Origin: Pyrus communis
Taxonomy: Eukaryota; Streptophyta; Magnoliopsida; Rosales; Rosaceae
NCBI RefSeq assembly: GCF_963583255.1
Contig: NC_084803.1
Span: 25,208,428-25,272,427, forward strand
Direction: 5' to 3'
Length of the DNA: 64,000 nucleotides
Each line of letters opens with the position of its first letter. Within the stretch, counting starts at the first letter, position 1. Below are positions 22,113 through 34,159 of this stretch, piece after piece. The notes below the pieces were generated by a model, which ran no database searches, was not told the DNA's origin, and saw only the letters and a program-made list of their open reading frames with translations. The translations under genes and the position numbers were made by a program.

Positions 22113-22467
22113 GAAATCAGTAACATGATTCCCCATTTTAGATGGGTCCCACCCACCCTTTCATTCCCCCAGCGTTGGTAAACATCGGAATCCCTTGAAA
22201 GTTGTGCAATTCCCATTCCCTCCCTTCTATTTCCCTTAGGTAAACACGCCAATAATTCATCTTCTCACCTTGGAATGTCATTCTAAAACGTCAAGTTTTC
22301 CATCGAACAATATCATACAAGTTAAATCTAAAAATGAATCATGTGATTATTGGACAAACTTGATAATATTAGAGTGAGTTAACCGATCATGATTTTGAAT
22401 CAAGGTGATATCTGTGTTCTTTAAAGTGACAAAAAAAAATTAGTGTATAAGTGACATATCAAACAAT

Positions 22468-22898
22468 TGTTGGAATTAACCCTAAAATCTAACAGTAAAC
22501 CCTATAATACAACACATCAAGATTGGTGAAACCTTACCTGAAGAGGCCACGAACACGATGCAAGGAGACTCTTCTACTCACTTGGAGACTTGTATAATCT
22601 TATGGTGATAGTCCCAAACGAAGAATAGTTTCTCTGTGAGCAGGGAATCCTTTTTTAAATAAAGCAAGGTTACCCACCTTCCATCTATCGTGGAGGTTGG
22701 TTATAGTGCTGTTGCTTTCAGTTCCAATAGTGGAGGAAGTAGTTCTAAGACGGGCTTCAAAATGCAAAGCACAATGGATGTAACTCCTCAATTATAGGGC
22801 ATGGTTTTACACGTATACAAAACCCTAAATGATTTATAATTTCAAACATGTTGACACATCTTTATCACTACTAGTTGAGTCCATTTATGATTCTTACA
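22468..22898 (-). repeat. 3' LTR of the LARD-like element, with adjacent PPT
   Basis: On the minus strand it runs TGTAAGAATC...TTCCAACA. Immediately before it on that strand is CAAGTGAGAGAA (22899-22910), a polypurine tract. The pair at 45791-46220 is clearly similar along its whole length with scattered differences. Confidence 0.85.
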
Positions 22899-23920
22899 TT
22901 CTCTCACTTGGACGTTAACTAGTTATGGTTTGAAACAACATGTTCATAATAAATCATTCCTATGTGATTACCGTGAGTTTCACGCAATCCATATCCTACA
23001 CACGTCTACCAGTAACCATTTGAAAATCGAACTCCAGAATACAATGCATGTATCAATATTGCATGCACCCTGAAATCACGATATTCAAAATCGCACCATA
23101 TATGTACAATCCATACTTCAGTAATCACTACAATTATCAGACCTTTTCCTTCCACACTCATGTCCAGTGCACTTTAGTCAGACTTATCTTTAGAGTTTTT
23201 CATCCTTAAACACTGGACTTCGAGTTGATTTCTAGCTTCCTGGACAAAACAAACTTATCTAGTATGTTCTTTGGAACAATCATTGGCCACATTAAGTGCT
23301 TTAAATAAGTCTGAATCAATAACCATAGTGTAAATTGAATATAAGCTTGTATGAAACAACAAAACACAAACTCGTAGCTATACTAATACATAGTTATAAT
23401 TCATGCAATAGCATGTTTTACTCCCACATTCTTACATAATCAAAACTATCATGCACACCCATGTTTGCTACATGTTCTTTGAACACTCCCACTAATCTCA
23501 CATATCGAAACTAATAATAAAGCTTCACGATAGTGGTACATTTCTAGAAAACTGTATCCAACAAATCTTTTCAGAGACATATCAACTATTCCTTATGTGA
23601 ATGTGCAATAGCCGCAAAGATCCTTATTTGATTAGTCATAATCTCCAGCCTTACATTCACAAGTTGATCTCCTGTATCACCGTAGTCCTCCTTTTACTTT
23701 AAAAATTGAACCCATGCACAAGTCCAAAAAACTTTCACAAAGTAGTACAATTAGCCATTATTCTAACTAGTTTAGCCACCAAGTTTATTTATTGCATGGA
23801 TTCTTTTAATCAACCCAGAAAGGACCTACGACGAAAGAGTACAATACATAATAATTTGCAAGGTGTAAGGTAAAACAAATATAAAGTTATCACTCCTATT
23901 ATTATTATTTTTTCTTTTTT
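22899..23920 (-). other. LARD internal sequence, non-coding, plus LINE poly(A)
   Basis: No domain recognised. It ends at 23896-23920 in the T-rich stretch that is the poly(A) tail of the minus-strand LINE. Confidence 0.5.
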
Positions 23921-24076
23921 GAGAAAGTACGATATTCCATTAATGAGAACGTAACCGTACAACGCTTGAGGATAGGGTGCATACAATGAGCATCGATAAA
24001 AACCTTGTCAGGACTTTCAACCTGGTTCAAGGGAAAAAGAGCGTCCCGCACCACTAAATTAAGTAACAATACTATC

Positions 24077-25633
24077 CTATGAAAGCAAATCAGAAACTAT
24101 ATCCGGAGGTTCTTCAAACCATGAAACTTGAGTGTTTAGCGATAAACCCAGTCTCGCGAGCCGATGTGCAACTTTATTTGTCTCTCGGCGCCCAAATGTA
24201 GCCTTCCAAGTCGTAAAGGACTCTAACATATGCCTTGCATCCTGCAAAATATTGCCAAACTGACCATTCCCATGTGCTGCTGTGTCCTTCTGCAATGCCT
24301 TGATAACCACCAGTGCGTCTCCTTGCATCTCCACCTGCAATACTCCCAGGCTCTGAGCAAAAGCAGTAGCTGCCCGCGCAGCCAAAATCTCTGCCAGAAT
24401 CGCCGAGCTTACCACTCTGAAACTCAAAGCAGTTGTCGCAACAAAAGCCCCATTATCATCATGGACTACCACACCAACCCCTCCCACTTCACCTAGCTCG
24501 TCCCACGCTCCATCGAAATTACATTTAAACCAACCCACTCCAGGTTTCTCCCATTTTTGCGTGATAACCTGCCTGCTGCCCTTTTGAGTGACATGCCACT
24601 TTCGAAACTCTTGTAGCCACGCCTAGGATTTGCAAATAATATCCATCTAATTCAAAGCCGTCCCATTGCAAATAAAAGAGTTGCGTTCCTTCCAAATGCT
24701 CCAGATCAGAATCAAGACTAAATCAAAACTTTGACGAGCAAGTAATCCTGCCATCTCTACCAGCCACATACGAAAACCACCAATACAACGCCTATCCATC
24801 TTCAAGCATAGAGGACTAGAGAACCAGATAGACACTGACCTAGGGCACTCCAACAATGCATGTTCAACACTCTCCTTTCACCATCACAAAACGGAAATGA
24901 AGCATTTGCAGTCACCTTTCTTTTCCTGAGATTCTCTCTAGTTGGTAGAGCATTCAAACAACACCGTCATACACAGATTTTCACCTTCTCTGGTACATTA
25001 GCTCCCCACAAAGTCTTCCACATATGTTTCAGCTCACCATTCATTTCAGAACTCGCCGTTTCATCCCCACATATATTTCCTCCCGACCTTGCTACCAAAT
25101 ACGCACTTTTAGTTGAAAACAGGCCATCCTTTTCCGCCACCCAAATCAAGTGATCAGGAGGTTTGAAATAACTTAAAGGGATGCTAAAAATCAACCTTGC
25201 CTCCTCGGCACAGAAGAGAGAATTAATTAAATCCTCATTCCAACGAATACACCCCTCATCCACCATTAAACTATTCACCATAGTCCCGTGGTCCACTCCC
25301 ATAGGAATAGGGCTCAAAACCTTAAAAGAAATTCTCTCTAGGTAGCCAACTATCCCCCCAAATTTTAATATTCGTACCAACACCAACCCTCCATCTAGCT
25401 CCTCGCCGAATTACCACACGAGCCTTCGCCAAACTCTTCCAACCAAACGAAGCATTGGACTTCACAGAGGCATGCAAAAAATCAATCTTCGAAAAATACC
25501 CAGCCTTTAAAACCCGAGTAGCCAACGAGTCCGGTTGTTGTATTAACCACCAACCTTGCTTGGCAAGTAATGCAAGGTTAAAGGCATAAAGATCCTTAAA
25601 CCCTAAACCCCCTTCACTTTTAGGCTTACACAT
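24077..25633 (-). pseudogene. LINE C-terminal region: zf-RVT and RNase H
   Basis: Pieces in different frames run MCKPKSEGGLGFKDL (25633), FSTKSAYLVAR and WGANVPEKVKICV (25386-24967), LECPRSVSIWF and IWSIWKERNSF (24856-24647), then an RNase H domain (24538-24077). The RNase H contains CNFDGAW and the Asp in QGDALVVIKAL, typical of plant L1 lineages that carry RNase H. Frameshifts and stops separate the pieces. Confidence 0.8.
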
Positions 25634-25634
25634 T

Positions 25635-27560
25635 TTATTTCATCGTATCCAATGGATTCGACGTTTGCCCCCCCTCACGTCCCCACCAAAATTGAGCTAC
25701 CATTTGACTTAGCTCATCACAGAGAGTCTTAGGGATCAAGAACGTTTGCATAGTGTACAACGGCACTGCCTGCTCTACAGTTTTAATCAAAATTTCCTTC
25801 CCCGCACTACTCAATAAACTCCCTCGCCACCCATTAAGTTTCTTCCACAATCGGTCCTTCAAATAGGCAAAAGTTGCTTTCTTAGCCTTACCCACATAGA
25901 CTGGTAGTCCTAGGTACCGATCATGGTACTCAACTCGTGCTATCCCCAAATAGTTCGCAAGCAGTTGACCATCGTACGCATTGATATTGTGACTAAACGC
26001 CACACAGCTTTTCTGATAATTTACCGCTTGCCCAGAAGCATTCTCATAAATATTTGACAAGTTTTTAACCTCTAAACATTCTTGTAGAGAACTCCTGACA
26101 AAAATGAAACTGTCATCAGCAAATAATAAATGATGGATGCTAGGCGCCCCCTTGCTAACAGAAATCCCTTTTATTCTGCCTTGCCTCTCCCAACCATCAA
26201 ACAATGTTGACAAACCTTCAGCACAAAGCACAAAAAAAAACGGCGATAATGGGTCTCCTTGCCGTATACCTCTCTGTGGGTGAACATAACCTACAGGCTC
26301 TCCATTAAGTTTAAAAGAATACGAAACAGTGGTGACACACATCATTACGAGAGAAATCCACCCCTCGGCAAAGCCCAACTTCCTCATCATTGCTTTCGGA
26401 AAACTCCATTCAATACGATTGTAAGCTTTGCTGATATTGAGCTTCAAAGCCATCACCCCATTCCAGCCACTCCGCTTAGTATGCATATGGTAGGCAATCT
26501 CAAAAGCCACCAGACTATTATCTGAAATTAAATGTCCGGGAACAAAGGCACTTTGAGTAGGAGAAATAATCTCCGGTAGAATATTCTTCAACCTATTAGT
26601 AAGAACTTTGGAACAAATTTTGTAGATGACGTTACAAAGACTAATAGATCGAAGTTGGGACATAACCGTGGGTTCATTGGTTTTCGGAATAAGGGTGACA
26701 TGCGTGAAATTGATTTTACGTAGCATACCACCCGAAGTAAGTAGAGACCGAACTCCATTGCAAACATCCTGCCCCACAATATCCCAATGTTTCTGATAAA
26801 AACCAGGTGACATTCCATCCGGTCCCGGGGCCTTAGTAGGGTGCATTTGGAAGAGTGCAAACTTTATCTCTTCATTCGTAAACGGCAATAATAAATCCAT
26901 GTTCATATCTTCTGTAACTTTGGGCACTACCTGCTCAAGAATCATTGCCGCTTCATTTTGCCCATGGGATTCAAACAATTTCTGGAAGTACTTCACAATG
27001 ATATTCTCCATACCTGTCTTATCCTCATGCCAAACACCGGTTTCATCAAATAAACCACATAAAGCATTCTTTCTCTATCTTCTATTAGCTTTCTGGTGAA
27101 AAAACCTAGTATTCTGATCCCCCAAACGCAACCAGTTTTCCCTCAACCTTTGGCGCCAATAGGCCTCCTCCTGAGAGAGTAAAAAATGAAGCCGATTATA
27201 GAGCTCCTGCTTCTGTGCAATGGCAGTTTCAGTGAATGGTTGACCAAATAAAGAGTTTAATTTATCCTCCGTCTCAACAATTTCCCCCGGGATTGATCGT
27301 ACCGCGCTTTTCACCCACCTGAGCAACTGACATCTTGTAGCTTTTATTTTTTCTGTCACCTGGAACATGGGGGATCCAGCAAAAAATCTCTCCCACCCTG
27401 CCTTGACTGCGTCGATGCACCCCTCATGCATCGCACATCCATCTTCATATCTGAAACTTCTCTGAGACTTTGTTCTTCTCTGGACTGCCCATTCAATTAA
27501 AACCGGGATGTGATCAGAAGACGTAGGGTTCAAATGAATAACACGGTATTGTGGAAACAT
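25635..27560 (-). pseudogene. LINE reverse transcriptase
   Basis: A 458-residue frame (27011-25635) carries the RT fingers and palm: PGPDGMSPGFYQ, SLCNVIYKICSK, PTQSAFVPGH, RGIRQGDPLSP and the catalytic FADDS. It is preceded in the same frame by 27560-27075 (FFHQKANRR), separated only by a TAG at 27075. A further break near 25650-25635 (frameshift plus TGA) cuts it from the C-terminal part. It would copy LINE RNA at a nicked target. Not expressible as one chain now. Confidence 0.85.
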
Positions 27561-28030
27561 ATCAAGCCACGCTTGATTAATGCGCGGTCTAGTCGCACTC
27601 TAATGCCCCCTCCACGTGTGGTTTTCCAAGTAAACTTATTTCCCACAAACCCCATGTCTTGCAGCTGGCAATTCATTAACGCGTTTCTGAATCCTGCCAT
27701 TTGTCTCTCACTTCTAATATCACCCCCTTCCTGTTCATCTGCTCGTAAAACCTCATTAAAATCCCCGACACAGCACCATGGCAAAGACGAATTGGCATGT
27801 AACCTCTCCAGTAAACTCCAGGATTTATGACGATCACTCTCCGCGGGATAACCATAGAAAAAAGTGACTCTCCAATGCCGTGGGTCACCCAAACCACCCA
27901 CCTCAAAATCCAAATGGTTGCTTGAATATGTTCGAAGTGAAAGGTTAGCTTCCTCCTTCCACATGGTACACAGGCCACCCGATCTTCCTCTACTTGGTAC
28001 TGTAAATAAAAAATCAAAATGCAATTGTGA
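27530..28030 (-). pseudogene. LINE endonuclease, 5'-truncated
   Basis: Contains GRSGGLCTMWKEE, FFYGYPA, CVGDFNEVL and FTWKTTRGGG, all motifs of the L1 EEP-type endonuclease that nicks target DNA. The first third of the domain is missing at 28031-28039, where the MITE lies. A frameshift near 27575 separates it from the following frame, where the SSDHIPVL motif (catalytic Asp-His) is found. Confidence 0.8.
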
Positions 28031-28666
28031 TTTTAAATAGGGAAAAATTAGCTTCCGGTCCTTAGTTACTAATGTTTATTGACTGAAACCTTATTAGTTT
28101 TCAGATTTTGATCCAAGTTCCTAGCATTAATGTAATAATGAATTTACATGTCAGTTACATAATTTTTTAAAATAAAAATGAATAATTGATTTAGGATTTT
28201 AATACTCACACCTTTATTAAACTCCTAACTAATTTTTAATCCAAAACATTTCCAAAATAAATAAAAAATTAAAATAACTTTGTACCCATTAGCTTTTTAG
28301 AAAACATTTTCAATTTTTTAATCTTATATGTACCTATTCATGTAATTTTTTCAAATTTTTAATCTTAAAATGTACCCATTCTTAAATATACCAATTTGTT
28401 ATATGTAAAATGTACCGTTTTTATATATATAAAATCTATTCAAATTTTTTCTAATTCATTTTTAAACTTATATGGGTACATTATTTTTCTTTGATTTGAA
28501 AATGTATTCATGTCAAGTTTTTATCAAAGAAATTTACTAATGTTATTAAACCTAATATCCTTTTTTATTTATTTATTTATTTTTTTCGTGGTTTTGAAGA
28601 ATGTACCCATGTTTTGGTACAATAATTTTTTTTTTTTTGTTAATTTTGATGAATGTACCCATGTTT

Positions 28667-28688
28667 ACACACACACACACACACACAC
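28667..28688. repeat. AC microsatellite in the MITE
   Basis: About eleven AC dinucleotides inside the MITE left part. Confidence 0.9.
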
Positions 28689-28889
28689 AAAATAGTATAA
28701 CTTATATTTTAATATTTTTAATCCCACAAATTATCGGTTTTTATTTAAAATCTCATTAACATAAACAACCATAAATTTTAATTTTTAATTAAAAAAATAT
28801 AGTAACATAAATAGAAATAAATTATCACATTAATTTCAGGGACTTAGATCAAAAATTGAAAACCAACAAGATTTTAGTCAAAGAATATT

Positions 28890-29298
28890 TGCGACCCGTC
28901 CAAAATTATTATATATATATATATTTTTTTTTTTCTCCCCTAGTGTGTAAAGTGATGATATTTCCCTCGTTGGCTTAGTGACGTGGATGTAGATATGTAG
29001 TTTTAAATTATTTCTTTGCCGCCGTAATTAAATCGTATTCGACGTCACGAGTGCGTTGACGCGAGTTATGGCCGAATTGGATTCGTAACGAAAATGTTAC
29101 GATTATTTGAATACGTAAATGGGTAGAAATATTTTAGGGTTGAGTACACCTATCACATATTCACCAATCACAAAAGTTCCAATGTTCTTGAACCCAATTA
29201 AATTTTTGGGTTTCTCTCTTGGACCAATTGAGAATCCTATCTCTCCCTCCCTCTTTCTCACGGCAACCCAATCAGAGACACACACATGTGTACTCTCA

Positions 29299-29330
<32 letters not shown>

Positions 29331-31405
29331 GATCCTTCTCCCTCATTCTCCCTTTTGCACTGTTACACTCATGCACCCAACTATTATCAAATTCGCACGA
29401 ATTGAGTTTTAAGAACCCACCATCAACTTTCTTGCGACTTCACAAACCTAGCCGTACCACTTGTTTGTGGTTTTGACGAGTTTTAACTCGATGACTCGTG
29501 AACAGCGACTCGGTGGTTCTTGGGTCGTCGTGATCGTGGCCGAGTTACAAGACTTTAAGGCTCGAGAAAACATCTACGCAACTCCACAAAGACCCTAGAG
29601 TAAGTTTAGAGTGAAGTTGATGTCGAAAAAATTGAGTTCGAGAAGTTTCAGTTTTGGTCGGAACTTTCGAGGTATTTTCAGGCTGATTTTAGTTTGATTT
29701 TAGACTTCTAAGATGTATGAATTTTTTCTACTCCTCAAGGGCTTTAAATCCGTACAAATTTCATGGATTTTGGTTAAGAAATGACAAAGTTATGAAGATT
29801 TGAAAATTTTCCAGAAACCGGTGAACCAGACGGCGGTGTCGGTGACGGTGGACGACAAGGGTAGCCAGAGAAGAAAGCGAATATTCTATCAAAGTTGACG
29901 GAATATTCTGACGGCATCAGGTAACGCCCTTAACTTCGTTAGTTAAATTCGCGAAATATTCCGTCAGTTTGGATGGAATATTCCTGGATTCCATCAGGCA
30001 CTGGCTGCGCGTGGGGGCGCGTCTGGCTGTGCCTTGGTCGGCGCGTGGTGGCGCGTCTGAGGTCCAAAATTTTTTCTAAAAATATGCGGGTGTTTGTGTT
30101 GTTGAGTAGATCACGTTGGTATATTCAAACACCCCATTTGAGCAACATATGAGGAATTAATCCTAGGTTTTGTTTATGTGATATTGAATTAACGTTAAAA
30201 TAGTTGCATCGTATATAGGTGAGACGTACCTCGAGGACGAGCCTGGACAAGCGAAGCAAGGAGGCTATGATCCTGCTACTTATCAGTGAGTGGGCATTTG
30301 CTTTATATATATATATATATGCCTTACGGTTTCCAAAAAACGTTTTTAAATGAATTTATGCCTTGTATGCCATGTCTATATCGCTTATTACTATATTGTT
30401 GCATTAGTATTATGAATTATACTATTTGATGCTGCAGAGGCTTAGGTAAGCTTCAGGTGAGTTATCATGTGATTGGTCTTGTTGCATTGCATATTGTTAT
30501 GCATTTGTGCATTTAGAGCTTTTTATGCTGCACCCCGATGTTAGTGCTCCATCCTGAGGCCAGGGCACAACTTTCACTTGATTGTTCACCCCCCACACCG
30601 CATGCTCACCTTGGATCCAAGTTTTGGTGCTAGCCTGTCGTACAGACCACAATAGGTGGTTCCAACTCATAGGTGACTCGTGATCTATCGCAAAGCTTTC
30701 ACGTGATTGTAGAACTTGAGTGTACTTATTTACACCCAGCTTGTTGTATAGGTCATATTAGGTGACTTCGACTCGTGTGCAGACATATGTTGATGAGCTA
30801 TAGATCCAGTCGTACAGGTCACGTTAGGTGACTTCGACTGGTATACTACTTTATATTGGTTTCACACCTGGCTTACATCTTTTAATGCTGAAATATTATG
30901 ACATGGCATACTTCAGTTTTCGCTGGCCTTATGCATTGGTTTTTCGTGCCTACGTAGTAGTATTTTTTGGAAACTATACGGGTTTTACGGAGAGGGGTTA
31001 CTATGTTCAGAAAAGATAAATGCATTTTTAAACATTTCATTTTTTTTGCCTATTCACCCTTTTATTTTGGGCCCTTCCAGGTTCTAGGTAGCTGTTCATC
31101 TTTGGTAGCTCATGAGGACTACTCGGCGGTTTTGACGTTCTACTAAATAAGTAGGGATCTTCTCCCTGTTTGTATAATTAGTACTTAGTTAGTTTGATTG
31201 CACTTCCGTTTTACCTATGCTCTGATATGTGTGTATTATATACTTGAGTACTTTCACACACTTACATAGTATCTCTAGTTAAATAAGTTTAGTTTTGGTT
31301 TTTATTTATTCATATTTTTCTCATCATTATGACATCTGTTGCGCACTAGGCTACGTCACTCTCACATGACGGCCAACACGTCTCGACTCCGGTCAGGGTG
31401 TGTCA
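28890..31405 (+). repeat. 5' LTR of the chromovirus and primer site
   Basis: The LTR is 2516 bp and ends GGTGTGTCA. TTGGTATTAGAGCC follows at 31408-31421, one base off the usual Met-tRNA complement. It contains a CT microsatellite (29302-29330), four AATATTC-type palindromes (29879-29984) and a short TA microsatellite (about 30305-30320). The small frames inside it are not gene-like. Confidence 0.88.
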
Positions 31406-31484
31406 GTTTGGTATTAGAGCCTAGGTTGGGCAGTCCTGTATTTTTGCTTAAGTCCTAATCATTTTGATCTCTTATGTCAGAACC

Positions 31485-33760
31485 ATGCCACCTTGTAGAG
31501 AGCCACGTATTTCCTCTGAGTCTAATTTTCCAGATATTAGACAACTTGGTAAAGTTATTGCTAGTGCTATTCAGTCCTCACTTCATCCTCCCCATAGGAC
31601 CCCCTTGGAGACTGTATATAACTTGAAGCTAAATGATTTCTTTGGCAATGAGGGGTCTGAGGGAGCTAAGCGTTGGCTCGATCATGTCGAGAAAACCTTT
31701 CGAGTGATGCAGCGACATGGAAATCTTCCTGAGGATAGATGGGTCGAGACAACCACTTGGTTCTTGTGTTTGGAGGTTGCATCATGGTGGAAACAGGAAT
31801 CCTATCTATTGTCAGTTCAAGATGCTATGAACTGGGATGTGTTTAAACAGAAGTTTCAGAAAAGCTTGTTGCGAAAACTAGATAACAGAAATTAGGCTAA
31901 TTAAGTCTCGAATTTTTGTGCTCGCAAGTATATAAATCAAATGACAACGTAGCATATGAGTATAGATATCGTCCCACATAGATCGAATTGATTCTAAAGT
32001 CTTGCTTACTAAATTGAAACAAATCATAGTGGAGAAGCTTTAATGGAAAAGAATGAAATTTTGAAATTAAACTAAAATAAAATAAAGCTTGAAAATAAAA
32101 TGCATGTAAATTATAAATTGAAAGCATAAGAAAAGAAGACCTAAGACATCCGAATTCACCGTAACCAATCCTACTTAATTCCCTTAATATGTTATGCTCA
32201 AGTAGTTCCCTAATATTGATGATTGATTTTCCCTAAATTATTCGACAACCATGGCATCTGGTTACATCAAAAGTATCCTTACATGTTAACCCTCTATGGC
32301 ATCTAGACGGATTTAAACAAGTAAGAACCCATTAAGCTCTATGGAAATCATTCGAAAATCACATAAACCCTAATTGCATGGCATCTACAAATAGCTGTTT
32401 ATGGTATCAATTGCAAGAAGCTACACCCAATTTAAGTATGGCATCTACTCTAACTTGCATCAAATCAACCTAATTTAAACCTAGATGGTGATCAAGCGTC
32501 TAAATAAAAATTAAGCGCATTACGATTAGCAAAAGATACTCAATAAAGATGAAAAACTTGATAATAACAATGCCACAAGGCAATTAAGTATTCATGATTA
32601 GCCCTAGTAAAGAAAACTCCAATGTAGCTCTTACTCTTCGCCCTTCCTTGCCGCAACCCCCTATGGGAAAATTTGTTGATGTTTTTTTTAGTAATGCATC
32701 ACAAAGAGAAGAAATCTCCTTATAACACCCACGGCAAAACAAGAAGGAAAAATAAACTAATTTAACCCCACTAAAATCCAAACTAATGCACTTTAAGTTC
32801 TTATTAAATAAAAAGAAAATAAACGGAAATAATAAAAACAAATAATTATGTCTCTTCTTAAATCCATTGAATAGAACTCCCATGTCCATTTGATTTTCAA
32901 AACTGTTGCAGTCTTCTCTTGTTGTTGTAACGCATATGCCTTGGTGCAGTTAATTAGCCTCTTGCTCCACTGGAATTACTCTAGACACCCAAAAAGCTCA
33001 TTTTTCACTTCATTTTTGCATAACTCTAGTATTTAATGCCTATAAATTAAAACAATATAAATTAGTTCATTTAACCCATTCATATATACAAAATCCAAGG
33101 GAAGTATATGATAAAAATATATGAAAATACGCACCCATAAAAGATTTATACCTCCGGAGTATTTGGATCATAAGAGGGATGAATTCTTAGAATTAAAGCA
33201 GGAGAAAATGTCAGCCACTAAGTATCACAAAAAGTTTACTGATTTTTCCCGGTATTGTCCAGAGATCGTTGAAAATCCTGTTGAGATGCTTTGACGTTTT
33301 TAGAAGGGTACTCCTAAGAAGTTGCGTTCTATGGCAACTTCGACTCCTTATTCCACATATCAAGAGTTTTTTGAGGTATTACTTCGGGTTGAGGACTTCG
33401 AGAATGCTCCAGATGATAGTGATGAGGAGGAAGAAAAAGGTAATGCTCAGAAAAATAATACTAATAAAGATAAAAGGCAGTCATCCTACGGTTCTCGTAA
33501 AACACAGAATTTTAAGCGAAGTGGTAACAGTTCTGGTTTATCCAGTGGTGGTTCGAATTCTGCTACGCCGTAGAGGGGCGACAGGTTCATAGGTGGTTCC
33601 CAATTCTAGAGGTAGAGAAATCCTAACAATGTTGGTGCTCCACTTTGTCGTAGGTGTAATAATCGTCATTTTGGGGAGTGTAGACAAAGTGGTAGTGGTA
33701 AATGTTTCACTTGTGGTCAAACGGGGCATAGGGCTAACTAGTGTCCGCAGAAATCTCAGC
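31485..33760 (+). pseudogene. gag: gag of the chromovirus, split by an insertion
   Basis: An ATG at 31485 (MPPCREPRISSE) opens a retrotransposon gag: NDFFGNEGSEGAKRWLDHVE, WWKQES, WDVFKQKFQ. The frame is cut at 31864 by the insertion 31865-33138 and resumes at 33144 (FIPPEYLDHKRDEF, KFTDFSRYCPE). A CCHC zinc knuckle CFTCGQTGHRAN-stop-CP occurs at 33703-33747, with the residue before the last Cys changed to TAG. TGA and TAG stops also occur near 33290-33302. The protein would form the particle core. Confidence 0.85.
31865..33138 (-). mobile_element. 1.27-kb insertion in gag, probable solo LTR
   Basis: AAAAG flanks both sides (31860-31864 and 33139-33143), and removing the insert plus one copy restores the gag frame, so the borders are exact. 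The ends are CTTGTTGCG and CGCACCCAT, not perfect TG/CA. Internally the phrase ATGGCATCT recurs four times at about 32249-32450. Its layout parallels the two larger solo LTRs at 35147 and 58689, which carry ATGGAATACGCAT or ATGATGTCAT repeats in the same place. I infer a related LTR family, less certainly than for those two. Confidence 0.6.
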
Positions 33761-34159
33761 CCCTAGCATTACCACCAGATGTACCCCTTCAGCAGATTCA
33801 AGGGCCTAGTGGCTATACTCCGACATGTTATGGTAATGCTTACCACTATCAGGGAGATGTAGCTCCATATTCTGGGGAAGCATACCAGCATCCAGCTAAT
33901 CCATATTATCAGGGTAGTTATCTACCATATCAAGGAGGTTATGCGCCCTATGAACTGTATCAGGGCAGTGGACCACAGTGGTATACTGGATGACTGTCCC
34001 AGAACCTTGATGTTGCTTCTAGCAGTGTTGGATCGTCGAGGCAGCTTAATCAACTCAGTCAAGGACGAGGAAATCAAGGAAATAGAGGTTGTGGAGGTCG
34101 GCAGCAGGTGCAGGGCTGTGTTCATCACATCACTCTGCAAGATGTTCAGAGCAACCTTG

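Larger units (their letters stand above)
18249..22250. mobile_element. Possible outer TIR element holding the hAT-like insertion
   Basis: The left edge reads GGCTCGTTTACTAA and the reverse complement of the right edge reads GGCGTGTTTACCTAAG, a plausible terminal inverted repeat. Without the inner insertion (19275-22112 plus one TSD copy) the element would be about 1.16 kb. No TSD is clear, so this is tentative. It carries a CT-rich exon-like segment at 18771-19130. Confidence 0.35.
23921..28039 (-). mobile_element. L1-type LINE, 5'-truncated and broken
   Basis: Minus-strand endonuclease, reverse transcriptase, zf-RVT-like region and RNase H follow one another, with a 3' UTR and A-rich tail ending at 23896. 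The 5' end is lost within the endonuclease, just after the point where a MITE begins (28040). About 4.1 kb remain of an element that would normally be 6 kb or more. I could not find a convincing TSD. Confidence 0.85.

Noticed and set aside
22600..22791. Minus-strand frame repeated at 45923-46171 as a conserved protein
   Set aside because: The similarity arises because both lie in the paired LTRs of the LARD-like element.
23880..28060. TSD for the LINE (AAAGTTATCACTCC versus AAAAATTAGCTTCC)
   Set aside because: Too many mismatches, and the right-hand copy lies inside the MITE terminus.
29119..29476. Overlapping plus-strand frames in the chromovirus 5' LTR
   Set aside because: They span a CT microsatellite inside an LTR and have no counterpart domain. 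Chance frames.
31464..31484. Upstream start for gag
   Set aside because: The frame opens with TTG there. The first ATG in frame is at 31485.
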